NCBI GenBank assembly: GCA_020439485.1
Contig: JAGQSP010000209.1
Span: 1 to 6,503, forward strand
DNA length: 6,503 nucleotides
DNA from: Acidimicrobiales bacterium
GTDB taxonomy: Bacteria; Actinomycetota; Acidimicrobiia; Acidimicrobiales; Poriferisodalaceae
Direction: 5' to 3'
The notes under the pieces were generated by a model. The model worked only from the letters and a program-made list of their open reading frames with translations, did no database searches and was not told the origin of the DNA. Position numbers and translations under genes: made by a program. Positions 1 through 5,812 of this stretch are shown one piece after another. Positions within the stretch are counted from its first letter, which is position 1. Each line of letters opens with the position of its first letter.

Positions 1-482
1 GAAGGCGGAAAGCCGCCCTTGCTGGCCGGGCACCAGCGGGTCGGGTCGACCAGGATCACCGACTTGCCCTGGTCGGCCATCGCCTGGCGATACTCGTCCC
101 AGTCGGGGGGCTCACCCGGGATACAGCGGAAGTACTCGACCAGGCCGTCGGCGGCTTCTGGCATGTCCAGCACCGTTGCCTCACCGTCGATCTGCACCCA
201 CTCGCTGTTGAACTCTGGGCCCATCACCAACACCGACACATGGGGATTTCGCCTGGCGTTGTTGACCTTGGCCCGTTCGGGATAGCTGGCTATGGCAAGG
301 CGCCCGTCTGCCGTCATGCCACCGGTCACCAGACTCAGCTGCGGCCGGCCGTCGGCGCGGGTGGTGGCCAGCACCCACCGGTGTTTGCCCGCCACGAAGT
401 CGGCGAGCTCGGCTGCCGAAACCCGGCGGTCGCCCGACATGTGGGCGGCCCTGCGGTCGTCTCTGGGGATCTTCTTGACCAT
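1..482 (-). CDS. PPOX-class F420/FMN-dependent oxidoreductase family protein (partial, C-terminus off the left edge)
   Basis: Reading the minus strand from ATG at 482 gives 160 open codons to the window edge, so the C-terminal end is missing. The product looks like the split-barrel pyridoxamine-5'-phosphate-oxidase-like fold of the Rv1155 type. It opens with a helix (about residues 22-31), then KHRWVLATTRADGRPQLSLV (33-52), a GRLAIASYPERAKVNN stretch (60-75), and RRNPHVSVLVM (77-87), the usual RRxPxVSLxV strand. The late segment VILVDPTRWCPASKGG resembles the end of these proteins, so only a few residues are probably lost. Family members are cytoplasmic homodimers that bind F420 or FMN and reduce or sense small molecules; which cofactor is used here cannot be read. 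No Shine-Dalgarno is clear. An in-frame ATG at 440 (Met15) is a less likely alternative start. The gene diverges from the ABM gene across a 71-nt gap. The family call is firm; the substrate is unknown. Confidence 0.86.
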   Translation of the reverse strand, partial: MVKKIPRDDRRAAHMSGDRRVSAAELADFVAGKHRWVLATTRADGRPQLSLVTGGMTADGRLAIASYPERAKVNNARRNPHVSVLVMGPEFNSEWVQIDGEATVLDMPEAADGLVEYFRCIPGEPPDWDEYRQAMADQGKSVILVDPTRWCPASKGGFPP

Positions 483-553
483 GGGTCCATCATGGCGGTT
501 GATACGCCGTCGAGCGCGTAGTGTCGGTGCACACGACATCAAGGAGTGACCAG
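483..553. promoter_or_regulatory. Divergent promoter region between the PPOX and ABM genes
   Basis: This 71-nt gap must hold the promoters of both divergent genes. It contains a 17-bp inverted repeat at 522-538 (TGTCG, 7-nt spacer, CGACA), a possible operator. A good Shine-Dalgarno, AAGGAG, lies at 541-546, 7 nt before the ATG at 554, and this fixes the ABM start. On the plus strand a TAGTGT hexamer (519-524) fits the actinobacterial TAnnnT -10 pattern, but the nearest -35-like TTGATA (499-504) is only 14 nt away. The promoter assignment is therefore tentative; the ribosome binding site is well supported. Confidence 0.45.
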
Positions 554-904
554 ATGAGCGACCACGTCTATTGGATTCTCGCAGCCACGGTCAAGGACGG
601 TCAGCGCGACGAGTTCGACGCGGTGAAAGACGAGCTGATCGAGGCCACGGCCACCGAGGAAGGCTGCCTCAACTACGAGTGGAGCGAGGGGCCAGACGGC
701 ACCATCCACATCCTCGAGCGGTTCGCCGACTCGGCAGCCGCAATGGCGCACATGGCCAACTTCGGCCCGTTTGCCAAGCGGTTCATGACCTGCCTGACCG
801 TCAATTCGTGGACCCTCTACGGCAGCCCCGACGAGACGGTCCAGAAGGCACTCAGCCCCATGGGCGCTGTTCACTACTCGTCCATCGGCGGCTTCAGCAA
901 GTGA
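554..904 (+). CDS. Antibiotic biosynthesis monooxygenase (ABM) domain protein, putative quinol monooxygenase
   Basis: A 116-residue protein with one ABM ferredoxin-like domain. The diagnostic order is visible: a first strand YWILAATVK (6-14), the helix GQRDEFDAVKDELIEAT (16-32), then EEGCLNYEW (35-43) and IHILERFADSAAAMAHM (51-67), including the His that usually follows the 'W/F-x-D' turn. Family members (YgiN, ActVA-Orf6 type) are small dimeric cytoplasmic enzymes that oxidise quinols or aromatic polyketides without a metal or flavin cofactor; some are only binding or scaffold domains. The tail after residue 95 is somewhat longer than the minimal domain. The start is set by AAGGAG 7 nt upstream; a GTG at 521 in the same frame lacks this support. 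It is the first gene of a plus-strand run, 4 nt before the DUF218 gene, so co-transcription is likely. The substrate cannot be inferred. Confidence 0.88.
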   Translation: MSDHVYWILAATVKDGQRDEFDAVKDELIEATATEEGCLNYEWSEGPDGTIHILERFADSAAAMAHMANFGPFAKRFMTCLTVNSWTLYGSPDETVQKALSPMGAVHYSSIGGFSK

Positions 905-908
905 GCTC

Positions 909-1484
909 GTGACGCTGCTTCGCCTCGGAGCAGCGATGGCGGCGGTGGCGATCGGTGTCGACCGGCTGCACTACAGAGCCGGCAGGGCCGCTCCCCCGCC
1001 GCCCCATCCGAAGCACCCGGTAGTCGTGGTGCTCGGGTTTCCAACCATGCCCAGCGGCCAACCATCGCCCGTGCAGCGATGGAGGGTCGCCCGGGCGCTC
1101 GAAGTGCTGCGACAATTCGACGGCGCTCGCCTGATCTGCTCGGGCGGCGCCGTTGCCAATCGATGGGTCGAGGCCGAGACGATGGCGGCTCTGGCCGTGT
1201 CGGGCGGGGCCGACCCCTCGCTGGTGGAGATCGAGGGCGAGTCGCCCAACTCTTGGGAGAACGCTGCCAACACCCGCGACCTGGTCGCCGATTGTGACGC
1301 CGTGGTGCTGGTGTCAGATCCGCTGCACGCCGCCCGCGTGCGCTCTTACTGGCTGGCCCAAGAACCCGCGGACGAGGCCCGCGTGTTCGTCGCCGATGTC
1401 GATCGGTCGTGGCGAGACCTGTGGATCTTGACACCCGCGGCCACCATCGAGATCGCCCGCCGCCTGCGCGATCTGCTGCGCTGA
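909..1484 (+). CDS. DUF218 / YdcF-SanA family protein
   Basis: A 191-residue protein with the DUF218 Rossmann-like domain. Seen in order: a hydrophobic N-terminus MTLLRLGAAMAAVAIGV (1-17), which could be a membrane anchor; a strand VVVVLGF (38-44); RWRVARALEVL (57-67); LICSGGAV (76-82); an Glu-containing helix VEAETMAAL (87-95); the hallmark ESPNSWENAANTRDL (111-125); and VLVSDPLHAARVR (133-145), equivalent to the SxxxHxxR motif of the family. E. coli members (SanA, YdcF, ElyC) are tied to envelope integrity or S-adenosylmethionine binding, but the biochemical role is not settled. The start is GTG at 909, 4 nt after the ABM stop, with no clear Shine-Dalgarno, consistent with translational coupling; ATG at 936 would delete half the hydrophobic segment. 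About 165 residues after the anchor matches the usual domain length. Confidence 0.85.
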   Translation: MTLLRLGAAMAAVAIGVDRLHYRAGRAAPPPPHPKHPVVVVLGFPTMPSGQPSPVQRWRVARALEVLRQFDGARLICSGGAVANRWVEAETMAALAVSGGADPSLVEIEGESPNSWENAANTRDLVADCDAVVLVSDPLHAARVRSYWLAQEPADEARVFVADVDRSWRDLWILTPAATIEIARRLRDLLR

Positions 1485-1543
1485 CCCCGATTCCCAAAGG
1501 GCCAGGTTTGGTGCCGGACGGCGTTGCGCGGGATGCTTCGCCG

Positions 1544-2404
1544 ATGCCAGACGACGTCGTTTTGTACGAAGAACGAGACGGCATCGCGATCGTCACCATC
1601 AACCGACCCCAGAAGAAGAACACCCTCACCGACGCGGTGATCCAAGGGGTCGCAGACGGTGTCGACAAGGCGGCGGCATCGCGGTCGGTGGCGGCTGTGG
1701 TGCTTAGGGGTGCGGGCGATACGTTCACCGCCGGCTACGACCTCACCGACAGATCGGGCTGGCCCCAGGTTTACGACGCCGAGGGCCCCGAGCCGCGCGA
1801 AGGGGCGTGGGATCCGGTCCGCGACTATCAGTTCATGGGCAACAACGTGCGCCGTTTCATGCGCATCTGGGAATGCCCCAAGCCGGTGCTGGGCGAGATC
1901 AAGGGCTGGGCGGTCGGCGGCGCCACCGACCTGGTGCTGTGCTGCGACCTGCTGTTCATGGCATCAGACGCTCATATCGGATACGCACCCAGCCGAATCT
2001 TCGGCACGCCCACGACGATGATGTGGGTCTATCGCCTGGGTCTCGAACACGCCAAACAGTTCCTGCTGACCGGACGCGCCATCGACGCTGCCACCGCTCA
2101 GCGCATCGGCCTGGTCAGCTACGTCCATTCACCAGAAGATCTGGCCGAGGCGATCGAGGCCGAGGCGATGCGTTTTACGAACATTCCCGGGAATCAACTC
2201 GCCCTCAACAAGATGCTGATAAACCAAGCGTTCGAGAACATGGGCCTTCGCACGACCCAGATGCTCGGCACCTTCTTCGACGGGATCACCCGACATACCG
2301 AAGAGGCCTACCGCTGGGTCGAAGAGTTCGACACCAAGGGGTTCAGGCAAGTGATCCGCGAACGCGACGAACCCTGGCAGGACTATGGCGAACGACCGCA
2401 CTGA
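1544..2404 (+). CDS. Crotonase / enoyl-CoA hydratase family protein with atypical active-site residues
   Basis: A 286-residue crotonase-fold protein. N-terminal strand GIAIVTINRP (13-22), first oxyanion-hole segment FTAGYDL (61-67), second segment GWAVGGATDLVLCCD (121-135), then HIGYAPSRIFGTP (144-156). Family members stabilise acyl-CoA enolates and catalyse hydration, isomerisation or hydrolysis in fatty-acid, sterol or aromatic degradation. Ungapped alignment from memory to rat mitochondrial enoyl-CoA hydratase puts Asp129 where catalytic Glu144 sits and Pro149 where Glu164 sits, so ordinary hydratase chemistry is doubtful. About 18 extra residues lie between the two oxyanion motifs (around 68-100). 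ATG at 1544 is preferred because the family begins just before the first strand; GTG at 1511, with AAAGGG upstream, is a possible longer start. It lies 59 nt after DUF218 and overlaps the transporter gene by 20 nt, suggesting a shared operon. Confidence 0.88.
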   Translation: MPDDVVLYEERDGIAIVTINRPQKKNTLTDAVIQGVADGVDKAAASRSVAAVVLRGAGDTFTAGYDLTDRSGWPQVYDAEGPEPREGAWDPVRDYQFMGNNVRRFMRIWECPKPVLGEIKGWAVGGATDLVLCCDLLFMASDAHIGYAPSRIFGTPTTMMWVYRLGLEHAKQFLLTGRAIDAATAQRIGLVSYVHSPEDLAEAIEAEAMRFTNIPGNQLALNKMLINQAFENMGLRTTQMLGTFFDGITRHTEEAYRWVEEFDTKGFRQVIRERDEPWQDYGERPH

Positions 2405-3836
2405 CACCCATCAGCCCCAAGTCCCCGACGACAAGATCAGTCGCCAGGCATGGCTTGCGCTTTCGGTGGCCACGCTGACCACCTTCCTGGTCGTCATCGA
2501 CATCTCGGCGGTGAACGTTGCGTTCCCGTCGATTCAGGACGACTTCGAAGTGTCGCGCACGTCCCTCAGCTGGGTCGTGTCGTCGTACAACATCGTCGTC
2601 GGTGCGCTGCTGCTCAGCGCCGGCCGCCTCGCCGACAGCGTCGGCCGCCGCAAGGTGTTCCTGCCCGGCGTTGCCCTGTTCGGTTTTGGTTCCGCGCTGT
2701 GCGGCATCGCCCCCAACCACCAGTTGCTGATTGCGGCCCGGGTGCTGCAGGCGGTGGGTGGCGCTGTCACCATGGCGTCGTCGTTCGCCGTGATGCTGCC
2801 CGAGTTCGCCCCGTCCAAGCGCAGCACCGCCATCGGCATCGCGGGGGCCACCGGATCTCTGGGTGCGGTAACCGGGCCTGCACTGGGCTCGGCGCTGATC
2901 GACGCGTTCAACTGGCGCGCGATCTTCCTCATCAACGTGCCGCTGTGCTTGCTGGTGCTGGTGCTGGGCCCCCGCTGGCTCAGCGAATCGAGCGACCCCG
3001 ACGCCACCGGGCGCATCGACTTGCTTGGCGTGCTGATCGGCACCGGCGGCGTGTTCTTCGTGATGTTCGGCATCGTGCAGAGCGAGACCTGGGGCATCGA
3101 CGACCCCAGAGCGGTGGCGGCCATCGTGTTGGGTCTGGTGTTGTTGCCCCTGCTGGTCAGGCGGTCGCGCACACATCCCGAACCGCTGATCAACCTCGAC
3201 CTGTTCCAGTACGCCTCGTTCCGCAGCGTCAACACCAGCGTTGTTTTCTATGGCCTGGCATTCACCTCGGGCTTCCTGGTCAACTCGCTTGTGCTGCAAG
3301 ACCTGTGGGGCCAATCGATCCGCACCACCGGCCTGGCGTTGATGCCCAGTCCGCTGATCGCAGCGGTCATCTCACCGATCTCGGGCAGCGTCGCCGACCG
3401 CATCGGCCACCGGTGGGTCTTGGCCTTCGGCACAGCCTCGCTGGGCGTGTGTTACCTGCTGTACGTGCTGTTGCTGGGCGACGATCCCCAGGTTTGGAAC
3501 CGATTCGTGCCCATCAGCCTGATCTCGGGCCTGGGCGTCGGCACCACCGTCGCCACGTGGTCGAGCGCCGGCGTGGCCGACATCCCGCCTTCGAAGTTCG
3601 GCGTTGCGGGCGCCACCTTCAACACCCTGCGGCAGGCTTCGTATGCGCTGGGAATCGCCATAACCGTCACCCTGGTGGCGTCGGGTACCAGCGAGCTCGA
3701 CTTCACCGGCTACCAGCGGGCGTATGGATTCGTGGCGATCGCATACTTCGTTGCCGCCGCCGTGGTCGGCGTCACGTTCCCCGCGGGTTCCAGCCGCGAC
3801 CGCGCCGCAGCTCCGACCCCAGCCCGAACGCGCTGA
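2385..3836 (+). CDS. MFS transporter, DHA2 (14-TM drug:H+ antiporter) family
   Basis: A 483-residue integral membrane protein with many hydrophobic segments of about 20 residues, the length and pattern expected of 14-TM DHA2 transporters (EmrB/QacA-like). The first TM ends in VIDISAVNVAFPSI (37-50), a variant of the DHA2 'LDxTVVNVALP' motif. Motif A, GRLADSVGRRK, is at 80-90 in the TM2-TM3 loop, and the antiporter motif C region GSLGAVTGPALGSAL is at 157-171, followed by NWRAIFLINVP. A second motif-A-like SVADRIGHR sits in the C-terminal half. Such proteins expel hydrophobic compounds or metabolites using the proton gradient; the substrate is not readable. The ATG at 2385 lies inside the crotonase gene (20-nt overlap), with AGGA 2 nt before it, so translation is probably coupled. 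The gene ends 5 nt before a strong hairpin repeat that may act as its terminator. Confidence 0.92.
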   Translation: MANDRTDTHQPQVPDDKISRQAWLALSVATLTTFLVVIDISAVNVAFPSIQDDFEVSRTSLSWVVSSYNIVVGALLLSAGRLADSVGRRKVFLPGVALFGFGSALCGIAPNHQLLIAARVLQAVGGAVTMASSFAVMLPEFAPSKRSTAIGIAGATGSLGAVTGPALGSALIDAFNWRAIFLINVPLCLLVLVLGPRWLSESSDPDATGRIDLLGVLIGTGGVFFVMFGIVQSETWGIDDPRAVAAIVLGLVLLPLLVRRSRTHPEPLINLDLFQYASFRSVNTSVVFYGLAFTSGFLVNSLVLQDLWGQSIRTTGLALMPSPLIAAVISPISGSVADRIGHRWVLAFGTASLGVCYLLYVLLLGDDPQVWNRFVPISLISGLGVGTTVATWSSAGVADIPPSKFGVAGATFNTLRQASYALGIAITVTLVASGTSELDFTGYQRAYGFVAIAYFVAAAVVGVTFPAGSSRDRAAAPTPARTR

Positions 3837-3841
3837 CTCGC

Positions 3842-3880
3842 AAGTGTCTGTCCCTGGCGCCCCTATCGGGGCGCCGGGAC
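3842..3880 (+). repeat. Hairpin repeat element, left copy (inverted partner at 4762-4800)
   Basis: A 39-bp element begins AAGTGTCT (3842-3849) and then folds: GTCCC (3850-3854), a bulged T, GGCGCCCC (3856-3863), TATC loop, GGGGCGCC (3868-3875), GGGAC (3876-3880). That is a 13-bp stem with one bulge. It matches the reverse complement of 4762-4800 at 36 of 39 positions. It lies between the convergent MFS and phosphatase stop codons, so it could terminate both transcripts, but no T-run follows on either strand. A conserved short lead followed by an imperfect GC-rich palindrome resembles REP-type dispersed repeats; that class assignment is inference. Confidence 0.85.
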
Positions 3881-3891
3881 GACACACCTCG

Positions 3892-4665
3892 TCACACCAT
3901 CACGAACCGACGACGGATTGCGTCGCGCGTGGCCCTGTCAACACCGATCGAGTCGAGCCAGGGGTCGAGATCGCCCACACCTCCGACGGGATCGAGGGCG
4001 TCGATGATCCACCTGCGGTCGGCGCCCGCCATGCGGTCGAGCTTGTGCGGCTCGAGTTTGGCCATCTCCGGAAACCGGGCCTCCATGTCGGCCCGGACGG
4101 TTCCCATCGCCGCGGCGCTCAACTCGAAATCCTCGAAGGCATCCTCTGGGTCGACGCCAGCGATCATCTGGACCAGGAACGCGATGAAACCGGTGCGATC
4201 CTTTCCCGATGTGCAGTGGAACACCATCGGCTGATCTGTTCGGGCGAACAGCTGAAGCGGGGTGGCCAGGAGGCTGTCGGCCACCTCGACGATCATCCTG
4301 AACACCACACTCATCGGATCGTCGGCCTCGAATACTTCGTTGTCGCCCGGCCGTTCGGCGGCCACCGGCGGCCCGAAGCCCGAGTCGACGTGATGCCATT
4401 CGATGCTCGAACCCTCGAAGGCAAACCGACCGTGGCGCTCGAGTTCGGCCGACGACCGCACATCGACCACCAGGCCGATGCCCAGCGAATCGAGCACCGT
4501 GCGACCCCGTTCGGTCAGACGGTCGAGCGAAGCCGAGCGGTACAAGACACCGGTGCGAGTCTTGCCCCCGTCGCGGGTGTGGCGACCGCCGACATCGCGA
4601 AAGTTGAAGGTGCCGTCGACGTCGATGAACGGGTCGATGCCTGGGTCGATGAAGAGATCTGCCAT
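3892..4665 (-). CDS. Tyrosine-protein phosphatase (MptpB/LipA-like, HCxxGKDRTG family)
   Basis: A 257-residue cytoplasmic protein-tyrosine or lipid phosphatase of the Y_phosphatase3 type. Visible landmarks are NFRDVGG (21-27), LYRSASL (41-47), VVDVRSSAE (66-74), and the P-loop FHCTSGKDRTG (149-159) with nucleophile Cys151 and phosphate-binding Arg157. The Lys-Asp pair inside the loop is typical of the subgroup with dual protein and phosphoinositide activity (mycobacterial MptpB). The C-terminal helices DLDPWLDSIGV and RDAIRRRF match the family end, so the protein looks complete and active. No Shine-Dalgarno precedes the ATG at 4665; a TAGCAT box 9 nt upstream suggests a leaderless mRNA. The gene stands alone, convergent with the MFS gene and bracketed by the two inverted hairpin repeats. 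Its physiological substrate is unknown. Confidence 0.92.
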   Translation of the reverse strand: MADLFIDPGIDPFIDVDGTFNFRDVGGRHTRDGGKTRTGVLYRSASLDRLTERGRTVLDSLGIGLVVDVRSSAELERHGRFAFEGSSIEWHHVDSGFGPPVAAERPGDNEVFEADDPMSVVFRMIVEVADSLLATPLQLFARTDQPMVFHCTSGKDRTGFIAFLVQMIAGVDPEDAFEDFELSAAAMGTVRADMEARFPEMAKLEPHKLDRMAGADRRWIIDALDPVGGVGDLDPWLDSIGVDRATRDAIRRRFVMV

Positions 4666-4761
4666 CGCCGGGCGATGCTAGGTGCCGCGGCCTACAACCC
4701 GATGAACACCGGGTTGCGTTTCGGCCAACAAAGGTCGGTACCGATTTGGACCAACCGCACT
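4666..4761 (-). promoter_or_regulatory. Promoter region of the phosphatase gene with a leaderless-type -10 box and an inverted repeat
   Basis: On the minus strand TAGCAT (4680-4675) matches the actinobacterial TAnnnT -10 pattern and ends 9 nt before the ATG, so transcription would begin at or next to the start codon. No convincing -35 lies 16-18 nt further up. A perfect 7-bp inverted repeat, CAACCCG (4695-4701) and CGGGTTG (4710-4716) with an 8-nt spacer, covers the -35 area and is a candidate repressor operator. Both are seen directly; function is inferred. Confidence 0.4.
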
Positions 4762-4800
4762 GTCTCGGCGCCCCGATAGGGGCGCCAGAGAAAGACACTT
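4762..4800 (-). repeat. Hairpin repeat element, right copy (inverted partner of 3842-3880)
   Basis: Read on the minus strand from 4800 it begins AAGTGTCT, then TCTC, a bulged T, GGCGCCCC, TATC loop, GGGGCGCC and GAGA. It differs from the left copy at element positions 9, 12 and 36. Positions 12 and 36 pair with each other in the stem (C-G on the left, T-A here), so the pairing is kept. Position 9 is paired in the left copy (G-C) but not here. It lies 43 nt after the LysR stop and about 97 nt upstream of the phosphatase start, so it could also end the LysR transcript. Confidence 0.85.
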
Positions 4801-4804
4801 CCGA

Positions 4805-4846
4805 GGGGGGGGGGGGGGGCTAGGGGGTCAGTGGGTCAGGGGATCA
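4805..4846 (+). repeat. G15 homopolymer, G-quadruplex motif and 8-bp tandem repeat at the LysR 3' end
   Basis: Fifteen consecutive G lie at 4805-4819, followed by G-tracts at 4823-4827, 4833-4835 and 4839-4842 with 3-, 5- and 3-nt loops, satisfying the simple G3+N1-7 quadruplex pattern on the plus strand. Within this, three 8-bp units, GGGGGTCA, GTGGGTCA and GGGGATCA (4823-4846), repeat in tandem. On the minus strand each unit starts with TGA; the first is the LysR stop, and the 8-bp period puts the others in the remaining two frames. The homopolymer length could be a sequencing or assembly error. Confidence 0.7.
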
Positions 4847-5731
4847 CCTTTGGGCGGGCCACGACACGGCTTCGGCTTCCAGCGCCGCGGCGAGCTCGCT
4901 GACCAGGTCGCCAAGCAGCTCGGAAGCGACCTCCGACGGCTGGCCCGGCGCCACCCTGGCAACGGTGTTGCCCTGGGCAAGCGCGGGCAACCGTGACGAC
5001 CTGGGCCATTCGATGACGTTGCCCCCCACCGCCCGGCGGCTGAGAAGGGCGACACCGAGGCCCGCTTCGACCGCGGCCAAAACGCCCGCCGAGCTGGGCC
5101 CAGAGAAGGCCGTCCAGTAGTCGATGCCCGCGGCATCGAGCGATGCCCGGGCGATAGGCCCGTAGAACCCCCTCGGGCCAAAGGTGATCAGCGGCACGTC
5201 GCCCGTTGCGTAGGGCGCATCGGGAGAGCACACCCACACCAGCTCGTCGCGAACCAACACGACGTCACCCTTGGGAACCTGCTCGCCCAATTGCAGCACG
5301 GCGATGTCGAGTGCGCCCCTGCGCATCATGTCTTCGAGGTCGAGGTTGCGGTCGACGAAGAACTCGACCCAGGCCTCGGGATGGCGTCGGTTGAAGCCCG
5401 CCAGCACCGCGCTGACACACACCGAAGACACCTCCTCGGTCGCCCCCAACCTGACGCGCCCGGTTAGGTCAGACCGAGACAGCCGATCGACCAGCTCATC
5501 GTGGGCCTCGACGATGCGCCGCGCCTCCTCCATCACCAGGGCGCCGTCACGGGTGGGACGCAACGAATGCCCGGTGCGCACCAGCAGCGGTCGGCCGACC
5601 TTGTCCTCGAGCCGCTTGATCTTCCAGCTGACAGCCGACTGGCTGAGGCCCAGGTGCACGGCCGCCCTGGACGGCCCACCAAGGTCGAGTACAGCGAGAA
5701 ACGTGCGCAGCGATTCGGTATCCAGATTCAC
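4844..5731 (-). CDS. LysR-family transcriptional regulator
   Basis: A 295-residue protein of the usual LysR length. The N-terminal winged helix-turn-helix is clear: LRTFLAVLDLGGPSRAAVHL (8-27), then GLSQSAVSWKIKRLEDKVG (28-46) and PLLVRTGHSLRPTRDG (48-63). A linker helix (67-88) leads into the periplasmic-binding-like effector domain, GRVRLGATEEV (91-101) to the end, with the typical second-half segments LITFGPRGFY (181-190) and AAVEAGLGVALLSRRAV (219-235). Such proteins bind DNA as tetramers and switch genes in response to a small-molecule ligand, which cannot be predicted here. The start is GTG at 5731; no strong Shine-Dalgarno is present, and a CATAGT -10-like box 6 nt upstream allows a leaderless transcript. 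A candidate T-N11-A site lies 10 nt upstream. The divergent small ORF is the most likely regulated neighbour by usual LysR layout. Confidence 0.93.
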   Translation of the reverse strand: MNLDTESLRTFLAVLDLGGPSRAAVHLGLSQSAVSWKIKRLEDKVGRPLLVRTGHSLRPTRDGALVMEEARRIVEAHDELVDRLSRSDLTGRVRLGATEEVSSVCVSAVLAGFNRRHPEAWVEFFVDRNLDLEDMMRRGALDIAVLQLGEQVPKGDVVLVRDELVWVCSPDAPYATGDVPLITFGPRGFYGPIARASLDAAGIDYWTAFSGPSSAGVLAAVEAGLGVALLSRRAVGGNVIEWPRSSRLPALAQGNTVARVAPGQPSEVASELLGDLVSELAAALEAEAVSWPAQR

Positions 5732-5812
5732 CTGCCAACTATGACAAAAGTTGATGAAAAGTAGAAGATGTTGGATGTTGTGTCATGTCGCTGGTATGCC
5801 GACACTGAAGAC
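5732..5812. promoter_or_regulatory. AT-richer divergent control region between LysR and the small ORF, with a candidate LysR box
   Basis: This 81-nt gap is clearly richer in A and T than its surroundings. At 5741-5755 it holds ATG-N9-GAT, one mismatch from the LysR consensus ATC-N9-GAT (the T-N11-A core), overlapping a CAACT-N8-AGTTG palindrome (5736-5753). On the minus strand CATAGT (5743-5738) is a -10 candidate for the GTG at 5731, so a bound regulator would cover its own promoter. A second symmetric pair, GTGTC and GACAC, flanks about 5781-5806. On the plus strand no -35/-10 pair is convincing. Confidence 0.4.

Noticed and set aside
499..524. TTGATA / TAGTGT as a -35/-10 promoter for the ABM gene
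   Set aside because: The spacer is only 14 nt; the -10-like box alone may be real but the pair is not convincing.
1409..1543. Longer start for the crotonase at 1409
   Set aside because: It would overlap the DUF218 gene by 76 nt and add residues not seen before the first crotonase strand; 1544 fits the family start.
874..1728. A 284-codon minus-strand open frame
   Set aside because: Antisense to DUF218 and the crotonase start; Arg/Pro/Ser-rich and without recognisable motifs.
2548..2567. AAGTGTC followed by GTCCCTC inside the MFS gene, resembling the lead of the hairpin repeat
   Set aside because: No GGCGCCCC palindrome follows, the spacing differs, and the bases are explained by coding sequence.
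2343..3314. A 323-codon minus-strand open frame
   Set aside because: Antisense to the MFS gene, with Gln/His/Arg-rich composition and no domain; the MFS frame carries clear motifs.
2450..4234. A 594-codon plus-strand open frame
   Set aside because: It overlaps the MFS gene in another frame and the phosphatase gene on the other strand; its translation is Arg/His/Pro-rich low-complexity sequence typical of a GC-rich shadow frame.
3724..4779. A 351-codon plus-strand open frame opposite the phosphatase
   Set aside because: The minus strand encodes a full phosphatase with an intact P-loop; the plus frame also runs through the MFS end and both hairpin repeats, with no domain.
3842..4800. Insertion sequence with the hairpins as terminal inverted repeats
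   Set aside because: No transposase lies between them, each hairpin is itself a palindrome, and no target-site duplication is seen outside; a dispersed repeat or terminator explanation is simpler.
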